Assembly (NCBI RefSeq): GCF_932294415.1
Contig: NC_065535.1
Location: 8,221,001-8,285,000, forward strand
DNA: 64,000 nt
Source: Quercus robur
Lineage: Eukaryota > Streptophyta > Magnoliopsida > Fagales > Fagaceae
Direction of reading: 5' to 3'
A program made the translations under genes and the position numbers. Below are positions 61,129 to 64,000 of the stretch, in pieces; position 1 is the stretch's first letter, and each line of letters opens with the position of its first letter. Below the pieces are notes generated by a model that was given only the letters and a program-made list of their open reading frames with translations, was not told the DNA's origin and did no database searches.

Positions 61129-61386
61129 CAGTAAGATTTATTATTAGTTGTACTGATGACTTATGATCTTCTCTTGGAATTGGTTTACATGTTCAATCTA
61201 GCTGTTTGATAGAGAAGCTATGACATGGATATGGACTGTTTTTCTTTTAAGATGGACATTTCCCCCCCTAATATTTGCTTTTATTTATTTTCCCTCGAAT
61301 TTTAGGAACATCTCCAGTAACTTTGGAGGCCCACTATTGTAGCTGTCTTTAGGAGTAAGGTTTTTGAACAGTTTCTCTGAAGAGAT

Positions 61387-63378
61387 ATGGAAGTTTACGG
61401 GCCGCTCAAATCTGATATAAATAAATTAAAGCACCGCCCTTTGACTCCTATTAGGACTTTAAGGGGTATTACTTGTTTACTGGTGTATTTTTCCACTGCC
61501 TTCATGTTTGTAGTGTATTTTACACCCGTGGCTGTTGTTATGTTGCGGCTTGTCAGCATACGTTGCAGTAGGAAAGTAACATCCTTCATCTTTGGTATGT
61601 GGCTTGCTATGTGGCCATCTCTATTTGAAAAAATAAACAGGACTAAAGTGGTTTTTTCGGGAGACATTGTTCCAGCAGGGGAGCGTGTTTTGCTTATTGC
61701 CAATCACAGAACTGAGGTTGATTGGATGTACTTGTGGAATCTTGCATTGCGGAAGGGGCGTCTGGGCTACATCAAGTATATCCTTAAGAGCAGCTTGATG
61801 AAATTACCTATTTTTGGTTGGGGATTTCACATCTTGGAGTTTATTCCTGTGGAGAGGAAGTGGGAAACTGATGAACCTGTTATGCGCAATATGCTTTCAA
61901 CATTTACGAATCCTCGAGATCCATTATGGCTCGCTGTTTTTCCCGAAGGAACTGATTTTACGTACGACCTCATTATCTCTTTTCATATTCTATTAAATTC
62001 CTTGTGCATGAATCTTATTTTATAGGAAAAGATTAATATAATTAAGTTCAGCATGTGTCTTTTTTGACCTTATTAATCTTAAGTTACCTCATTTTGGCTA
62101 GCAATTACAGATCTTGACACATAGTAAGTGATGCATGCAGTCCTTTTCATATATACTATGCATCTTTCCTTATATGCTGTCCACATATTGTTTTGTTCTA
62201 GAACACATTTTGAACCCATGAAATTTTATTTGGATGTAAGACTTATGTTTACTCCATGTAAGACATTAACTTTTCCTTGATTTCTTATACAGTGAAGACA
62301 AATGCAAAAAGAGTAAAAAATTTGCAGCTGAAGCTGGACTTCCTGTGCTGGAGAATGTCCTACTCCCCAAGACAAGGGGCTTTTGTGCTTGCTTAGATGC
62401 TCTGCAGGGCTCCTTGGATGCAGGTTCTTTTACAAAATTATGCTCGTCTTCCATTGCATAATTTTTTTTTCCACTTTCAAGGGAGGGGTTTGCATTGGCA
62501 ATTGTTTAGTAAAATTAATTGCATATCTCTGGTAGGGATGAGAATTTGAGTGTGCTTATACTGTGAGCTGCGCATGTGGTAATGCCAACTCTTTCCCAAA
62601 GATGACGCTTTGCAGCCTTCTCTGCCTTAATAATTGCAATTCCTGATTCCTTTCGCATTACCATTGGGACTGTAGATTAGTGTTGTGAAACTTACAAAGA
62701 AATGGAAGAAAAATGACTGCTTTCAGTAGAATCTATTGACAACGTCTTGATGATTGAAACTGCAGGTGGTGAACTCAGTTGAAATGTTTGCTAGTTTAGT
62801 TACATCTAATCTTGATAGCTGTTTGTTTGTTACTTGTAATTCTTATAATAGGAGTTGTACTTGTTTATCATTTTCATCTCAAATAGCTTGTTTGATGCTT
62901 AATAACCTTTCATGTTTATTAAACTGCAGTTTATGATGTGACCATTGCATACAAGCATCAATGCCCTTCTTTTTTGGACAATGCATTTGGTGTGGATCCT
63001 TCAGAAGTTCACATTCATATTCGACGTTTCCCTGTTGAGAAGATTCCTGCATCTGATAGTGAGGCTGCTGATTGGTTAATGGATGCCTTCCAGCTCAAGG
63101 ACCAGTTACTCTCCGATTTTAAGGCTCAAGGCCATTTCCCCAACCAAGGAACAGAAGAAGAACTTTCTACGCTGAAGTGCTTGGTAAATTTTGCTGTTGT
63201 AATTTCTTTGACAGTTTATTTTACTTATCTTACCTTTTTTTCGTCCATTTGGTTTAAACTATACGTAGGTTTATCATGTGCATACCTTTCATTTGCTACA
63301 TATTTCAAAATTCAACCTTGGCCAGTTTTAGGCTTTCTTAGAGCAATGTTCTATAGCAAAAAGACAAGAAGTGCGTAG
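61387..63378 (+). CDS. LPAT5: 1-acyl-sn-glycerol-3-phosphate acyltransferase (LPAT4/LPAT5 clade)
   Basis: Transfers an acyl group from acyl-CoA to lysophosphatidic acid, making phosphatidic acid at the ER. Three coding exons: 61387-61961, 62293-62423 and 62930-63378 (introns of 331 and 506 bp, GT...AG). They give 384 residues, close to the 375-378 of Arabidopsis LPAT4/5. There is a hydrophobic segment at 28-57, then the catalytic NHRTEVD (106-112; H107, D112) and FPEGT (185-189). The frame crosses both junctions cleanly: [17 protein letters not shown] and [14 protein letters not shown]. Two hydrophobic stretches near the C-terminus (about 315-355) are probable membrane segments. The start ATG is preceded by an acceptor-like CAG at about 61370. 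Retention of intron 1 would add about 20 foreign residues and stop at 62025. AATAAA at 63404-63409 is a candidate poly(A) signal. LPAT4 versus LPAT5 is not resolved. Confidence 0.92.
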
Positions 63379-63409
63379 TAGCTTGTGAATTAGAAATTGG
63401 AACAATAAA

Positions 63410-64000
63410 TTCTTGTTTATGAACTTAATTTCTGAATGTTCGAATCTCCTGCTGTAATTTTAATGTTCTGGAATGTTGACAATTTGTTGGGTGATCAGAA
63501 CATTGAGAATAATTCCTTAGTCTTTACTGTTAGAGACTTTTTACATATTCAAGTTTGCCGCTGAAATGATAACTATTCAGTAGAAAATGCTCAGTTCCTT
63601 CTTTCAGGAATAATTTGTAATATTGCTTATAGAAGAGGCATGACGTTGTGGTTAGGCCCCTTATTGAGTAATTAAGGTAAGTTATCTATTTATTTGGGGA
63701 TCTCTTTTGGAATTGACGGTAACATAAGCTGAAAGGTTGTGCCAATTGATGTTGCTTTTTAGAGAAAGTTAAGCTCTAAATAATTGCCAGTTAGCTTCAA
63801 GAAAAATGCTCCATGCTTTTATTTAAGGCAGATTATACTTTGTACCTAATGTTGAGCTAAACCACAACCATTTGTTATTGAAGATATAAACTTTTGTTTG
63901 AACATATGTATGGTCCATTAGAATTCACATTTCATTGCTTTCTAATTTTGTAAATCAGCGCTTATGTAGCTTCAAGTCAATCTATGACACCGTTCATCTT
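63410..64000. other. Downstream of the LPAT gene
   Basis: 3'UTR or intergenic sequence to the right edge. No coding region is recognised. Confidence 0.4.

Noticed and set aside
61962-62025. LPAT ending at TAG 62025 as the true C-terminus
   Set aside because: This is intron read-through; the spliced frame continues with family-conserved sequence in two further exons.

Overview
The window looks like nuclear DNA from a eudicot plant, probably a woody one. It is AT-rich, with widely spaced genes, GT-AG introns, long poly(A)/poly(T) and (TA)n tracts, L1-type LINEs, solo LTRs and many small foldback elements. A Fagales-like genome is my guess, but nothing here fixes the species.

Five protein-coding genes can be supported. 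(1) The last two repeats of a P-class PPR protein run off the left edge (1-351, +). (2) An intronless galacturonosyltransferase-like gene of the GATL1/PARVUS type lies at 15308-16363 (-). (3) A membrane-anchored RING-HC ubiquitin ligase of the RMA/RNF5 type lies at 42646-43344 (-), with a probable 5'UTR intron. (4) An intronless ELO-type (HOS3-like) membrane protein lies at 55152-56039 (+); its canonical elongase catalytic motifs are replaced. (5) A three-exon LPAT4/5-type lysophosphatidic acid acyltransferase lies at 61387-63378 (+). These genes look functionally independent; there is no cluster or operon logic.

The space between them is mostly transposon debris, and several insertions can be bounded to the base. 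They include: a full-domain but dead L1 LINE (about 20690-27058) whose ORF1 is split by a 1,074-bp solo LTR with AAAGG target duplications; a 5'-truncated LINE (45209-48079) with a long target duplication; three related solo LTRs (19351-20127, 27390-28206, 30511-31286); a hAT-type element with an 8-bp duplication (10604-11331); one or two tRNA-derived SINEs; and at least ten foldback/MITE-like elements.

The most unusual object is a 1,028-bp foldback element at 52401-53428. It has perfect 19-bp terminal inverted repeats and a 7-bp target duplication. It contains two giant palindromes and five copies of a module that looks like a plant U6/U3 snRNA promoter: an upstream sequence element matching GTCCCACATCG, a 25-bp gap (28 in one copy), TTATAAG, then 21 bp to a G. 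In the first palindrome two such promoters face each other across a short hairpin, and both strands have a T4 run just past the hairpin. This would be a Pol III-type unit making a self-complementary small RNA inside a mobile element. The sequence features are seen directly; transcription is inference.
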